A stretch of 64,000 nt of DNA, taken from Dendrolimus kikuchii. Its lineage: Eukaryota; Arthropoda; Insecta; Lepidoptera; Lasiocampidae. The DNA is taken from NCBI GenBank assembly GCA_019925095.2, contig CM034415.1:6109001-6173000 (forward strand), read 5' to 3'. The notes beneath the pieces are model-generated. The model saw only the letters and a list, made by a program, of their open reading frames with translations. It searched no databases and was not told where the DNA came from. Numbering within the stretch: the stretch's first letter is position 1; every line of letters starts with the position of its first letter. This document shows, piece after piece, positions 32,221-46,055 of the stretch. A program made the translations under genes and the position numbers.

Positions 32221-33319
32221 ACCCCAATTTTTTTTGTGGTGAGTAAATTTAAGCCCAAATAAAAAAAAATGGTAATATTCCCAATCTGAAGACCCTACAA
32301 GAAGGTACAGAGTGTAGACAATAATATTGGATATATTTTGCCATCTCTACGCGACCCTTAGTGGAAATCACGCACTTGGCCGACTTGTAACAATAATGTT
32401 TTTTTTACAGGGCAACGCCATGAACAAAACCGCAGCGTAATCCTGTGGTGCGGACTAAAACGTTATCGTCCTTACTATAAGTTTCATGTAAATTCGAATT
32501 CTTCGCAAAAATACAATAAAATAATAAAGTTCATGAAATTGTAAAATAAATGAAAAATTAATGACGTTTTTATTTATTATCCGTACCAGAGTATGCGGTG
32601 TTACTATTTAAGTAGAAATAAGCACGATTATTGCGAAGTTTTAAAACTGATTCGCTTTGAAACCATTCCATATTTAATTCAGTTCTTTAAAGGTGGACTA
32701 AGTGTCAGCATTCTTAATTTTAAAAATAGGCTAGAGTGGTCTTTCACGATCATACAATGAATAAAAATATATAAAATAACTTATTAAGCTTCTAAACATG
32801 TCATGGTTCTTATTTTCATTTTAAATGCTTAATCGAGAGTTTTTCAATTTACTGTTAGTAAAAATTTCAATTTAATTATTGACAATCATATAATCAGGCA
32901 TGTTCTATAGTCACGTGTATCAAAATAATTATTGTTATATAAAATATAAACGAATACAGATAATCATTGCTTATCTAGTAACAGATTGTGGCAATCAAAA
33001 ACTTGTTACTATTATCTGAAATATATATTGTAATATAGATAAAAGATATAAAATGTGTTTCATTTATGTAACTGCAAATATAATTTTAATATTATTAGTT
33101 AAAATATGTCATAATTATAATTGTAACAGCCCACAAAGGTTCCACTGCTGGGCACGGGACTCTTATTTTGTAAGGAAGGGAACGAAGAATACAGGTACCC
33201 GCCGTTATCCAAGGCGAATTGTCTGCTTTGACAGATTTGACAGTGGTAATTAAATGGCATTACAGCCATCATTAAAAAAAGAACAATATGCACATTGGGT
33301 TAGAAAATTGTTTTTTTTT

Positions 33320-33610
33320 TAAATTTCGAAGTTGGCAACCAGCAGACGACCCAGCTTATTGGAAATGGTTACTGTCGCCATGTATAGCCAGGGGCTAGGT
33401 CAATACGTTGCCAGCTTTCAGGGTGGGATAAAAAAGATGGGATGTGGAATGAGATAGAGGAGTCGGACAGGAGATATGGCATGGGATAGGGAATGGGTAA
33501 GTGGTCTATCAGAACTCTTACTCGTACGAAACACGATTCGCTCAAGGCCAGGGTTAATCGTTTCACGCCGGTAGTCTCTGAGAGCGTGGAATCACCCCGA
33601 TCGAGCGGAC
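33320..33610. repeat. repeat C copy
   Basis: GAAGTTGGCAACCAGCAGAC, TCGTACGAAACACGATTCGC and CACCCCGATCGAGCGGACC match the copy at 20150-20425. Confidence 0.6.
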
Positions 33611-33969
33611 CCAAAGAACTAAGATGGCGATTACACCAGGGGTTTACCACCTAAAATATTATTATTCTAAAAGTAACAGAGAACGTCTTGTTGCAAAGTC
33701 ATATACCTATAATAGTATCACCTATTTATATACACAAGGTACTCTGTGGTGTCACTCCCGATGTTCATTGAACTTCATTGACATTATTCCATCCAATGAC
33801 TGTATCGCATTAGTTCCATTCACAAAGTACAATAATATAATAGATTTTTTCCGCGGGACTTCTACCGTAAGACGCACTCTTTTACTATATCGCAATGTTA
33901 ATGTCAAGTGAAATGTATGTAAAATAATAATTTCAAGGTGCAAAAGGGTAATAGTACCTAAGGTAAGGT

Positions 33970-34198
33970 AAGGTGGTAGGGCATTTGCCTGACTGCATGG
34001 TTACCACCCCTGTTCTATAGTATGTCACCATAACAACCTTGAGTTGTGTTCCGGCATTAGCGACCAGGTTCCAGTCTCCCTTAAGAGAGCAGCAGTGCAT
34101 TTGTAGCACCTTTGGTGTTGCAAATGTCCATAGGCGATGGTAACCGCTTTCCATCAAGTGGACTATCTGCCTGTCTGCTGAACTCCTGCAATTAAAAA
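33970..34198 (+). repeat. repeat A, 5'-truncated copy
   Basis: Starts at GGTGGTAGGGCATTTGCC and runs to CTCCTGCAATTAAAAAA. Confidence 0.85.
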
Positions 34199-34990
34199 AG
34201 GTAAAAAGCACCTCAAATAAACGTGTATGTACAAAGAGATTTATAAAAGTAGACGACGCGGAAGGTGTCTTTTTTCCGAATATATAAACATTATACTGTA
34301 CACCTGTCAATACATAGTATATTGTGTAACAACTATGATTAGCACAGAAGATGAATATTAGGAATTACGACTATTAAAAAGGGTCTATAATCTTATATGA
34401 TGTTGACCTTTTATTATATCGCAATGTTAATGTCAAGTAATTTACAATATTCCTTAAAATTCTTTAAAATAATGTCACATTTAAATATTTTAATTTTAGT
34501 GCAATTATACTTACCATACCATGATGGGGTTAAACAAAGAATGCGTTTCATCCCTAAAAATAAAGGAACAAGTATAGCTTCCGCAAAATATAAGCTTTAA
34601 CATGGAAAAAAAATATACGCCAGCGAAACAGCAATGCATTCCTTGTAATAGTATGAAAAGGCTTGTTTCGCTTCGGAATACGCTTATGTAAGAACTCGGT
34701 CACCTCGCAGAACTCTTACATAAAAGGAAAGATCAATAACGTCACACAAACAGCGCGTATATTTTGTTTGATCAAGGGGAATTCCTTGGTAATATTGCTT
34801 GGTACGTAAGCGTCAACTGGATCATAATTATCTTATACTAATATATAAACCTGAAGAGTTTGTTTGTTTGCATGTTTGTTTGATTGAACGCGCTAATCTC
34901 AGGACCACTGGTCCGATTTGAAAAATTCTTTTAGTATTAGATAGCCCATTTATCGAGAAAGACTATAGGCTATATTGATATATAGCCTAT

Positions 34991-35043
34991 AGCCGCTCCT
35001 ATTGGTCTTAGCGTGATGATTCACGCTAAGACCAATAGAAGCG
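34991..35043. repeat. short inverted repeat (hairpin)
   Basis: CTATTGGTCTTAGCGTGA and TCACGCTAAGACCAATAG are separated by only a few bases. A second small palindrome (CTATAGGCTATAT/ATATAGCCTATAG) lies just to the left. Both sit in a Helitron-like repeat and look like a local inverted duplication. Confidence 0.7.
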
Positions 35044-35380
35044 GACCACCAATGAAGAATATTTCAAAATCGGGGGATTTTGAAAACAAATTCCACGCGG
35101 ACGACGTCGCAGGCACCGCTAGTAATAGATATGAAATCAATCAATAACTGAGTAGCCTCGATCAATGATTGTTTTTTCCTCTCCGTTTACAGTAAAATAA
35201 ATTTTTGAAATAATTTGCTTTCTAGTTTTATTTAAAAGAAATATTGCTTAAATATAAAGTGCTTTTTAGATTTTTTTTAAACTTTAATTTTTCTTAAGGT
35301 ATATATTGTGACAGATGATGAATTGATACGGGTTTTTCCGTTTACATATCCTATTACTGTTCTACAAATTTCGTCGTCGT

Positions 35381-35440
35381 CAGCCATTCGTAGTCCACTG
35401 CTGGACGTAGGCCTCCCCTACACGGCGCCACTCATACCTA
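35381..35440 (-). mobile_element. RTE 3'-end fragment
   Basis: The minus strand reads GAGGCCTACGTCCAGCAGTGG then ACTACGAATGGCTGA, matching the end of the RTE-like element near 30000. Confidence 0.6.
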
Positions 35441-36496
35441 CAAATTTAAAGTTCTATATATTTTCGTTATAAGTACATATTTATGTATGTATAACACCAC
35501 GGCTTTTGTAAACATTGATCCGAGGTGTGCCGGTGCCATACCTACATAGTACAATAATGTAACGCGGTGCACAGACCAACATCAATAAAAAATATATAGT
35601 CAAGGTGCCGAAGTCCGTCAGTGGGAACTCCATACACCTGTCATTATTTCAGTGTTTGAACAGTTACAACGACAACAAATCAGTCAGTGAAGCTCAGACA
35701 CCACTGAATACTGTCTTCGAATTGTAGTTGGCGTTAAATTCCTTTTAAAAAAGTTAAAAAACGAGCGGTGTATGAACTTACCCCATTGACCGACTTCGCC
35801 ACCTGATTTCGTTTACAACGCTGGCTAGGAATTTGGAAGCTTATCTTTTAAGCAATGGGGCATAATGTAGAACGTCCTTTATAATCTGTGCAAGGTCCAC
35901 CGACAACGGCTGAGTAAGCAAAACAGAAGACCGAGATATGTGACTTTGGGGAGACTTGACTCCAGTAATAACGTGCAAGTATAAAGAACAAAATATAAAA
36001 TACAAGAAACGGAAAAATGTTGAGGATGCACTCGTAAGTATATTTCCAGAGACTCCAGACCTCCTTCGCAAGAATGTAGCGAAATTGGGTCGTGTTTAGC
36101 AAAGTTGGAAACACTTTCTGTTCCTGTCTGTTATGAGGCTTATAACATAGCCTATTTTGATCTAGTTTTCCTAATTGATCATCGCTTGAATCGAGGCGTT
36201 TCAATTTTTATAGCGGCCCCAAGCTTCAGGAGAAATAAACTAAACATCACGATGGGACATTGTATTCGATTTAAATCAAGTTTGAAATAATTTAGGAATG
36301 TCACGAGCATTACTTTATCGCACGTATAAATTCTTTGATAAAACTTATCTCAGTCGAGACTTGAAGGATGAACTTCACAGATAAACGGTGTTAAAGTAAT
36401 TCCGGTTGCGAGAACTAACATGATTTGATTTGATGAACGATATTAAAGTGATGAGTAGTCAGTAAAAGTTAAAATAGCAAGGTGACAAGGTTTTTC

Positions 36497-36810
36497 TCCG
36501 TGCAGGAACGGAAAAAGAAAACTAACTCCTGCGGTCGGGCGGCCTGTCGAAAGAGGCGACAAAACAACTCACAGCCAGATGGTAGGGCATTTGCCCGACT
36601 GGATGGCTACGACCCCTGGTCTAGAGTATGTTGCCATAACAACTTTGAGTTGTGTTCCGGTATCGGTGGTAAGCTTCCAGTTTCTCCTTCAAGGCTGACA
36701 GCAGATTAGCATCTCCTCTGGTATTGCTCTAATGGCGATAGGCGACGGTAATCACTTTCTCTAGTTGGGCCGTTAGCCTGTCTGCTGTGTTTCAGAAATA
36801 AAATAAAAAA
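36497..36810 (+). repeat. repeat A, divergent full-length copy
   Basis: TCCGTGCAGGAACGGAAAAAG to a tail containing AAATAAAATAAAAAA. The middle and 3' third are diverged. Confidence 0.75.
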
Positions 36811-38615
36811 GGTCCCAGTTAAAATTGTTACACGTGACCGATATTTCTAACTACAAAGCAGGTACATAAATAATTATATGAAAAAGACGGGTTTTCGGAC
36901 GAACGTTCTTTCTCACCACCTTAAAGGTTGAATTTTCAGAAATCCTTTCTTAGTGCGCACCTAAAGTATTGAAAAAATCCGCAAGCAAATTTTCACGGAC
37001 CTAGCCGCAGTAATTTAGATTGTTCATTGATATGTCAGTAAGTTACTCATTAAAATTATATATGTATAGATATACAATGAAGAAAACATTCCGGTCTGGT
37101 GAGACTGGACGGGCTTTAATTTAAGTTTTTTTTACAATTGTACATATAGTTTGTTATTTTGTAAGTCTAGTTATATTTATATTGTAGTTTAATTTTAGTT
37201 GATATTAATTTATAATTAGTTTTATTTATGTTATTGTTTTTAGTATTTTTGTTAGTTTTATTTATAGGATAGTTTAATTATTAGTATTACAATTGATATT
37301 AATAAAAAAAAAACATAGCGTATTTGAATAAATAATAATAAAAAGCCTGTATTTTGGGAACGCTCCCCATCGACAGCGTTTTGCTACATCTTTTACTTGT
37401 TTATGGTCCTACTATCCTACTAATATTATAAACTCGATAGTTTGTAAGAATGTATGGATGTATGTTTGTTACTCTTTCACGAAAAACTACCGAATGGATT
37501 TTGATGAAACTTTAGAATAATATAGCTTAACATATAGGCCATAATTTATACAAATATAGTGTGAATTATCCAAAATATAACGATTTTCCATCACCACGCG
37601 GGTGAGACCGCGGGGCGCAGTTAGTATAAATTAAATTATCAAAACGATGTAGTAATACAAAGCAACTCTGTAATCTCATGAACTGTTTATAAGAAAATTA
37701 ATAAGATTTTATACAAAAAAATGGAAAACAACATACTATATTCTACTTATAATGCCTTAAGATTTTGAGTAGAATACTGAGCGCTTACATCATATAGACA
37801 TGTTATATCTCAATGACTGAGCGTATGTCATCGAAATCAGTGGCTAATTTTCCCAGAAAGGCCTGGCTACGTTACTTAGTTAGATCGCCACCTACCTAAC
37901 TCTAAAAAGAAGTAAAAGAAACAATGTTACTACAGAATCCGAACATAAATAAATTACTATGCAGTTACGAGCGAAAATAGTATATTAGCACGAGGTAGTT
38001 CCGCATTGCGCCAACACAGCACGTGATTTTTGGCAGCCCATTGAATATTATCGATTTGTTGGGCACGAAATGACAATGGGACGATTTTAACTCATAATTT
38101 TGACGTTGACTTGATCGATTTGTCGAGATGTTGGCATGTACTCGGGAATTCCCGTATATGTTAATATTGTTTCTAGTGCGGTTGCGGCGTTCCTAACTTC
38201 CTATATCAATTAATTTGTTTTTCTACTGTTTAATTTAAATAAGAGGAGGTCGTTAATTTAACTGTATTTTTATGTATGTTTTTGTTACGCGATTTCTTCA
38301 TCAATTGTGGACCGATTTTCAATATTTTTTTCGAGAGAGTTATACTCCTGAGGTGGACCAATTGTCACCAAGTCAGAATTTGATGAGTGGATCCCAGGAT
38401 AATCGAGAGCAACCCATATTATAAAGCACGTACCTATAACGTGTTTAAATTTTTGCCTAATTTTGCCTAATAATTTTTGTCTAGTTATTCAAGTATATGC
38501 GTAGCTAAAAAGTAGAAAATAACAAAACTCAAAACTGACTTTAAAACTATAAAGAAAAAATAAATATTTTATACATCTTGAAGTCGCTGCGAAGTAAAAC
38601 ATAAAAAATACTAAA

Positions 38616-38843
38616 TTGCCACCCAATGGATATTTGTAATCCACCAAAAGTGTTAACAATCTGGAGCCTGGCCACTAACTCCGGAACACAACTAAAGGAT
38701 GTTATGGCTGCACCTGTAGACCAGGGATGGTAGCAATCCAGACGGGCAAATACCTTACCACCTAGCTGTGGGTTGGTTTGCCGCTTCTATGACAGGCCGC
38801 CCGGCTGCAGGAAATTGTATACTTTCTCTCTTCCTGCACGGAT
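38616..38843 (-). repeat. repeat A, degraded copy
   Basis: Recognisable from CCACCCAATGGATATTTG to CTTCCTGCACGGA on the plus strand, with internal losses. Confidence 0.7.
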
Positions 38844-40074
38844 TTTTTATTCTTATCGACAATCAGACAAGAATAACTTATGTTTGTCTGTAAACTTCAT
38901 TCGGCTTCAATGATATGAGACATAATTATAAAATGCAATTTTGGGAAGTCAGCCAGATTGACACATATCATGGAACCGATAATAAATTAATAATAATAAA
39001 CTAACTATCGTTAGAGCTAAGCTCAACTCAAGCTCCAAGAGTGGAAGTGATAAATGGCATAACGTCAGAAGTAACTTCGGTGAACCTGCATCCCACCTCT
39101 CCACATCCCTTAGCCACTCACACCCATGTTACCCCTCGCCAATCTTGTACGGCAATTTTAGAGGCCCATGCAGTGAGGAGCGAGTCACCGTCTACCCATT
39201 TTTCCATGTTCCCCGAACATTGCGACGGGCAGTCGCCATAGTCGCCATAACCCGGATCCTTAGTTCGACTAATAGCCCGGTACCTTTTGTCGTAATTCCC
39301 TACTATATCCTACACTGACCGGGGCTTGTCCTTGAGTCCATTTTTATATGATGTAGACAGGGATAATCGCCGGTCAGTGTCACGCCACAATTAGATCAAA
39401 TTTGTCAAGGGGCCTCTACGTGTTGGCCTTCCCACGGCCCCCCCACACAAGCCCTCCAAAAAACCGATTTCATTTATATGGCCCGTGGCCTTGCAAAACT
39501 ACCGACAAACATAACAGGCTCACCATCTGTTAATATGTTTAAATAGAGATAGAGACGATGAGTTTATGACATGTATATTTAATTTAAATTATACATACGA
39601 CTGACGTGTAATAATGTTATCAATGAAATATTTAATTACTGGACGATTGTGATTCCCTAAATTTGTATTGCGTAGCTATATTATACAGAAAATGATAACA
39701 ATGTCGTTCGTTACGTTCACAATAAGAGAAATTCGTTAGCAGCGTGCGCCTGTGTAGGCCGGATAATTCCGTCTGGTCTAAATCAGTTTCAAGGACTTGG
39801 AGCCGCATCGGTCATGTCGGCCGGCAGCCGTCAGCCGGCGTGCACTTCGGGGTGTCAAGTACAGTCACGATCACGAGGTGTATTCACAGTTACATAAGTA
39901 AGGGCACAGTCAAATCGTGTCCCATATTAGATGCGCGTGCGGCGTGTTCGCTTGGATCGCAGCCAACTATTCTACGCACAGATGTACACAGATTATACTT
40001 ACTTACGAGTAGGGCTCCCACGCGTACTATAATATTTATTTAATCATACTATATTTACCTTTCCCAACTCCAGG

Positions 40075-40610
40075 AGGTTCAAGTCCGTGAAGGTGGCACT
40101 GCCACTTCTGTCGAACTTCTCAAACGGCGCAAATATTGGCCACCAAACTGTCAGTAGTGAAGTGAAACAGCCGGGATTCATTAACACAATTCATTTGAGT
40201 GCTTTACAAAAATATTAAAGAAAACCTATCGCGGCCCCCTATGCGGATATCACTTATTAAAAAAAGCGTCCGGAGTCCAACGATGTTCTGCGTGGAGGAA
40301 TACACTCGCTGTCAAAGGCAGCGGAGTTCTAGTTGCAGTTGTGTGCAGCAGCAGCAGGACTACAGCAGCTGGGCTGTTAATCGGCGAAGAGGAACAGCAA
40401 GACGGCACTCGCAGAGTCCATACCTTTGAAACAAACATTGGGACTTTGGGTCTAGTCACAGACTTTTTGAAAATATTAAAAAACAGCTAGCCGAGGCCAC
40501 GAGCAACCAGAAGTCTAGAACTTACCTCACTCGAAGAGTTAGTGTTTATATTCAGCGAGGTAATGCTGCTAGCCTTCTAGGTATAAAATGCCCTGCGCAA
40601 GTGGTTTGAT
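40075..40610 (+). pseudogene. REL-type retroelement tail, copy 1, interrupted
   Basis: GGTATSVELLKRRKYW near 40100 and, after about 300 unrelated bases, HRLFENIKKQLAEATSN and VYIQRGNAASLLG near 40450-40590. These align with the C-terminal end of the element at 52306-54657 (AGTAAAQQEALKRRKYS; YLAQRISIAIQRGNVASLLG). Stops and an insertion make it dead. Confidence 0.75.
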
Positions 40611-41514
40611 CGGGCTGGGCGATTGTAGTTTATAATTTTATAGTGTATATTTGAAAAGTTTTTTATTTCACATATTTTAATTTAATTTGTATATGTATAT
40701 AAAGTTTATTTTTGGGATACCATTTACCAAAATGTATTACTAACATTCAAAACACTAATAATTTTAAATATAGATTAAAGGCATTTTTAATTGACAACTC
40801 ATATTACAGTGTTAATGATTATTTTAATGACAGACTTTAAATTACTGAGGTAGTATACAATGTATTATTATATAGACTAGTGGATTCATTTTAATGTTTA
40901 TGAATTTATTTTAAAAAATAACTTAATAATTATTATTCTGAATTAATTTAGATTTTTTAATGCAAAATAATAACTTTTTTTTTAAATATTAATGTAATAC
41001 TAATACTAAAACAATAAGAATTATTAATTGTAATAGGCACAACATTTTTCACGCCCTAGAGGCAAAAACATGTGAACCTATGGAATAATCCTACCATCTT
41101 TTTTACGTACCATGTTTTATGCAATAAATGATGATTTAATTTGATTTTATATAATTTTCATCCACTGGAAGTGTAATATTGAACTGCACATACCTACTAC
41201 ATTTTAGCCAATTGTACTACTAGATATTATATAAAACTAATATAGTAGTAAATGTACTTTATTTTCCTTGCTAATTCAATTGTTGCGCTTTTTTTTATAT
41301 TGTGACTGGAACTCACCAGCTACATTCGGATTTTGTTTAAAAAAAACCAAAAAATTTCTCGTCAAAGTAAACTTTAATAATAAATACCCTTGGAAAATTA
41401 AATGATTAGATAAATAAACCAATACAATAAGGAAAACTTAATTATGTTGTATTCTATCTATAAACCTTTAAGTCTATAAGTAGAATACTGAGCCTAGGTC
41501 ACCATCTTCTATGG

Positions 41515-41690
41515 GTAAGGTGCCCAGAACGCTAGCTCCGTTTCCTCGCTGGATCGCCATACTGATCGGTTGTCCGAGGTAGACACCAGCCCTCTGATAG
41601 TTGATGTTTTGATAACAATTCTATAGAGAGGCTCCCGGCCTCAATATCGCACGGTCCAAGCGTCTCAACAGTAAACGTATAAATAATATA
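41515..41690 (-). pseudogene. REL-type retroelement tail, copy 2
   Basis: The minus strand encodes FTVETLGPCDIEAGSLSIEL, corresponding to FGVETLGPWGPEAHKLY of the larger element. It then loses frame. Confidence 0.65.
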
Positions 41691-42889
41691 TAAAATAAAC
41701 AATGAAAAATAAACGAGTACTATTTTTCCCGAAATTTCCAAAAAGTACTATATTTTACAAGTTAAAAAAAGGTGACAGCCCTACATTCACGAGTAAGTAG
41801 CGCAAGGTCGCAGTCTTAGGTCAAACCCATTAAAATATGAGATGTTATGTAATGACGGACCATTTTTTCAGGTTTGACGTGATCTTTGGTGAAGGTCTAG
41901 TTCTAGTTAATGAGGTATTCTTGAAATGTGTACACTAATTATGTAAGTAATACAAATGAAAATCAGCTGGCATGGAAGCAAGCGCCGCGCGACATGCTAG
42001 CCAATATGCTTTTATAATTTTATTTTATTCTTTTTTTAGGGTTTCCTAGCCATCTGACAAACGTAACGCTTATGAAATCGTCATATCTATTTGTTTGTCA
42101 TAGTAATTTCCGTCTGAAAATACATGGCTTATATTAATTACATTCAATTCAGCAGGAATATATTCTAATCCGCATGACCATTATGCAATGCTGTAGTGTA
42201 ACATTACAAAATGTACAAGACAATAGTTACTTGCTAAAACAAAAAGCGGCCTTATCGCTAAAAGCGATCTTCTCCAGGCAACCTGACTCAAAGGAAATTC
42301 TTAAATTATCTGTAATTATGCAACAAATAAAAAGGTAAAATATAAATAACAATGACATTCATGAACAGCAGATTACAGTCTATTTCTTTTAAGTTTATGG
42401 CTTGGCAACTAGGCCTTTAAGCCAGGCGCAGTTGTATTGTAGGCTACAATCCACACCATTCAATGGAGTTCTTGTGAAAATTCGAATGGCCATATTTGAC
42501 TACACAGTTCACATTTCTTACAAAAACATAATTACTACTCAAAAACTATCAATATCCTACAACTATTGATCATTTTAGAGTGATTTTACACATTTGTAGA
42601 AAATAAAACTGCACAGCACAACGTCCCCTTTCAGTTCCCGCCAAAAACTCCGATTACAGTCTAAAGTATAGTAAACTAGAAGTTGGAAATAAATAAAGGT
42701 GGCCGCCATAAAGTCAGCTAAAATTCTAAATGAAGATCGAATGTTTCTTTAAGTAATGTAACGCAAATACTATGAACTACAATCGAGATACATTTCAAAC
42801 ATTTAAACTACTAAAAATAAAAGTATCCTATAAATAAGACTAACTTAAAAATATATATACAAAAGTAAAAAAATAAAAACCTATACTAA

Positions 42890-43040
42890 AGCCCGTCCAG
42901 CCCCACCAGGACACTGTTGCTCGGCATTGTATCTAGAAGGCTGGCAGCATTACCTCGCTGGATACAGAGGCTAATCCTTGAGCAAGGTAAGCTCCAGCCT
43001 TCCGGCCTCCTGTTATATTGACCAGACGTTTTTTAATATT
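42890..43040 (-). pseudogene. REL-type retroelement tail, copy 3
   Basis: KLFQNIKKRLVNITGGRKAG and AYLAQG, then after a frameshift CIQRGNAASLLDTMP. This matches the last ~45 residues of the larger element. Confidence 0.7.
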
Positions 43041-44094
43041 TTGAAATAATTTGTAGGCACTAATATTTATTGAACTACATTCGTTAAGTAGTTCTTGAGA
43101 TTAGGAGTATTTCCGATTAAATGCTATTTTTAGGGTTTGGTAGCAAAGTGCCAACAATAGTAGACTTTTTAATGTGCATGGCCTGAACGAATTTACCGAT
43201 TTCTTTTTCTAGTGTTAAGCTAGCTTTTGTATATTACAAGTATTTTAATATTTTTATGTAACTCTTTATTTATGACATAAAAAATAAAAAGATGATATTT
43301 CAATTCACAGAGTACCTACATTACAATAGAAGATTTCTGTTGACATTATCCAAGCAATACATACTTTAATTTTATTAGTTATTATTCTAAGTTTTATATT
43401 GTATTTATAGGCAGAACAAACCTTGTAGTTTGACCCGGAGTCTTTGTACAGTTTCACGTTACCAGATATGTGAAGTAAACAAAACAACACCCAGCTTGTT
43501 GATCTGATAACGCTTAGTAGCTATGAAGTGTGCAAGTATTTATTTCAAATGCATTTGCATTTCAATTCCACTAGTCACTAGTGGAAGTTGAACACTGACA
43601 AAATCAGAAACGAGGATCGGTAATGTTCCTGCTCCATCTGGGATAATGTTACTGTGGCCAACTAAGTCTTATTTATAGCGTTTAAAATAACGCCGTTAAT
43701 GATTAACCTTCTATAAGGGCTAAATTTAATATGTAATATATAAAAAATCCACAAGCTGCCATCAAAATTGCCGCGCCAAAACCAAGAGGGTTACGTCGTC
43801 TCTTATTCTAATACAAATTCCATGTGGTTAGAGGGAGAAAGCATCAGTTCAACGTACATTTCAATTATCTGTATTTGGCCACAAAATGGGACTTCACAAC
43901 GAGCCGTGTGTGACAAGTTCGGCAACAAATTTGTGGTGGTTCCGTCTTACAGGACATACATCCTACATTAGTGTAATACATTATCTGACAATGTTAACAA
44001 TTAACAACAATATTGCATCATAAATAACACACTAAATCCATTGCTGTATGCAGATGTATCAGTAATATAAGAGAACCAATATTACCGACACATT

Positions 44095-44096
<2 letters not shown>

Positions 44097-44166
<70 letters not shown>

Positions 44167-44178
44167 AATATATATGGT
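44097..44178. repeat. (TA)n microsatellite
   Basis: About 60 bases of uninterrupted TA followed by imperfect TATATAAATATATA. Confidence 0.95.
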
Positions 44179-44609
44179 CGGTTCTTATATCTTACGGACC
44201 GTTCCTTTACTTTATTATTATAGTTTAACGTATAAACTCTCCATACAAGTAATTTCAAAATTCAACCGATGGTAAGGCAAGTGAATGAATTGTAAGATAT
44301 ACTCCTTCCTTATAGCAAACGCAATACTTGCGAAAGGGTGTTTCGAGAAAAACGCGGTAAACTTATTTGCAGATATCTAAACAACATATCCATGTTATGT
44401 AACTTTTTAATGTAACCTTTTTTAATTTTTAATCAATCTAAAAAACAATTTTAATAAATCAAGCTTTATGTATAGATTACCGCCTTGGGTTACCATTTCC
44501 GCAAAAAAATAAAAATCCAAAAATGACGATTAATACAAGTGCAATTGGTAGGGCAGTATGGGAACCAGCCATTAAAGGCTGCCGCGAATGCAGGACTTCC
44601 TAACACAGT

Positions 44610-44900
44610 CCTTTTGTGTGGCTACAAAGATGGCAATTGAACTCGACTTCTGTTCATCCAGCGGAACTGGCAATGCTGCTTCAACAGCCGAAGCTCTCAA
44701 ACGACACAAATACGGAAATAGTAAGGGTTTACATTTTTGTGCCGTTCCGAGTTGAAATGTTAGGTCCGTGGGATCCATCGGCAAAGGGTTTCTTCAAAGG
44801 AATTTGTAAGAAACTTTTTGATGCCATAGCCGTGATCAGAAGACTGCATTGCCATACAGCAACAATGGCAATGCAGCCATCCCTTCTGAGCACGCTTTCC
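44610..44900 (+). pseudogene. REL-type retroelement tail, copy 4
   Basis: SSGTGNAASTAEALKRHKYG then, in a shifted frame, YIFVPFRVEMLGPWDPSAKG. Same order as AGTAAAQQEALKRRKYS and YIFAAFGVETLGPWGPEAHK in the larger element. Several frameshifts are present. Confidence 0.7.
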
Positions 44901-45833
44901 TCTAGCAGCGATTTGTTACATAGTTTATATGAACTTATTTATAACTTAGTTTATTTTTTGTATTTTTGAAATTAGTTTAGTTTCTATCTATTATTGAAGC
45001 TTATTTCTATAGTATTATGACGGCATTAAAATATAACACTATCGTAAAATTTTGGCATCAGATCCGGTGATGTCCTTTTTATTCTAAAAGACGGCGCCGT
45101 TACCAAGTCTGAGCCACAGAGTTTACTGCTTACGTGTAAATATATTCAGGCAAGCAGCCAAGATTGCTTTTGGGTACTTAAATCGATTTTGAGTATTCTG
45201 TAGGAAATTTTGCTACGTAATTTATAAAAATGGAACTCCTATAGACATTCCTGAACTTTTTTGCGTTAAGTCTTTATCTAGCCTAGATTGCTTGATGCCT
45301 ATCTACAGCTAGCTCGATCTACAGCTTCCGGTGGCCTTAGTGGGCTCCGCGTAGGCGGCATCAGCGGCTTGATCGGCCAGTTTGTGTCGCCCTCTGTTGG
45401 CCTCTCTGCAGCTTTGGGGAATTCATGCCTATTTGCATCTTCTCGGAGCATAATTGGACGTAGTTTAGCAGGAACGACCTAATACACAAAAAGTCGTTTT
45501 GAGTTCTTGAGGTTTTAAGTTTAGACAAAAATTGCTGGTAAATTAGTATGTATATACAACTCATTTTTGACCCCAATGTGGGTCGAGTCCTTTCTGCTAA
45601 ACTACGTCCAATTATTCTTCGGCAAGTAATTGTATGACATACTTACTTATAAAAAAAAGGCCTAATATAAACATAAAATTTAAAAAAAAAGAACTAGCTA
45701 TATTGCTGAAGAGTTTCTTTCCGCTCGTTACAAAGTGGTGTACATAGAACAGCAAGTGAACTTTTAACTTCGAAAAATGTTCTTCAGATTAATTTAGTTT
45801 AAATAAAAACTTTTCAATTTAAATTATGATAAT

Positions 45834-46055
45834 CGACAGACAAACATTGTAAATTCTCAAGCTAAACAAGTTACGCTTTTGTTATGGGTTATATACAATA
45901 GATCACTCTAGGGCTGATCCCAGACACCCAGACCATAGCAGCCAATGGCAAGCTCGTTTACTAAATTTACATTGCCAGGAATCGAACCCGGAGCCACTGC
46001 GTTCTAGTAACCTAGGCTGGCAAAAGCTTAGCCCACGCAACCACAGAGGCCGTCG
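45834..46055 (-). mobile_element. SINE B copy
   Basis: The minus strand reads CTGTGGTTGCGTGGGCTAAG, CGGGTTCGATTCCTGGCAAT and CTGGGTGTCTGGGATCAGCC. The tRNA-like boxes are well kept. Confidence 0.75.

Larger units (their letters stand above)
30013..40074. other. gene-free repeat-rich region
   Basis: No host gene was recognised. It includes Helitron-like relics (30280-30640, 34840-35125, 37420-37625), minisatellite units (31030-31250), repeat A copies, repeat C (33320-33610), an RTE 3' end (35381-35440), an unrecognised region with non-LTR-like GC content (39000-39480) and an unexplained GC-rich stretch (39760-39970). Long AT-rich spans (32220-33100, 34200-34840, 36810-37420) hold nothing I can identify. 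Confidence 0.5.

Noticed and set aside
35848..36204. 118-codon minus-strand frame with hydrophobic segments
   Set aside because: No recognisable family, no clear splice or start context, and overlapping frames of similar length on the other strand; likely chance.
44097..44178. Possible origin or regulatory AT tract
   Set aside because: A plain TA microsatellite; nothing else suggests function.
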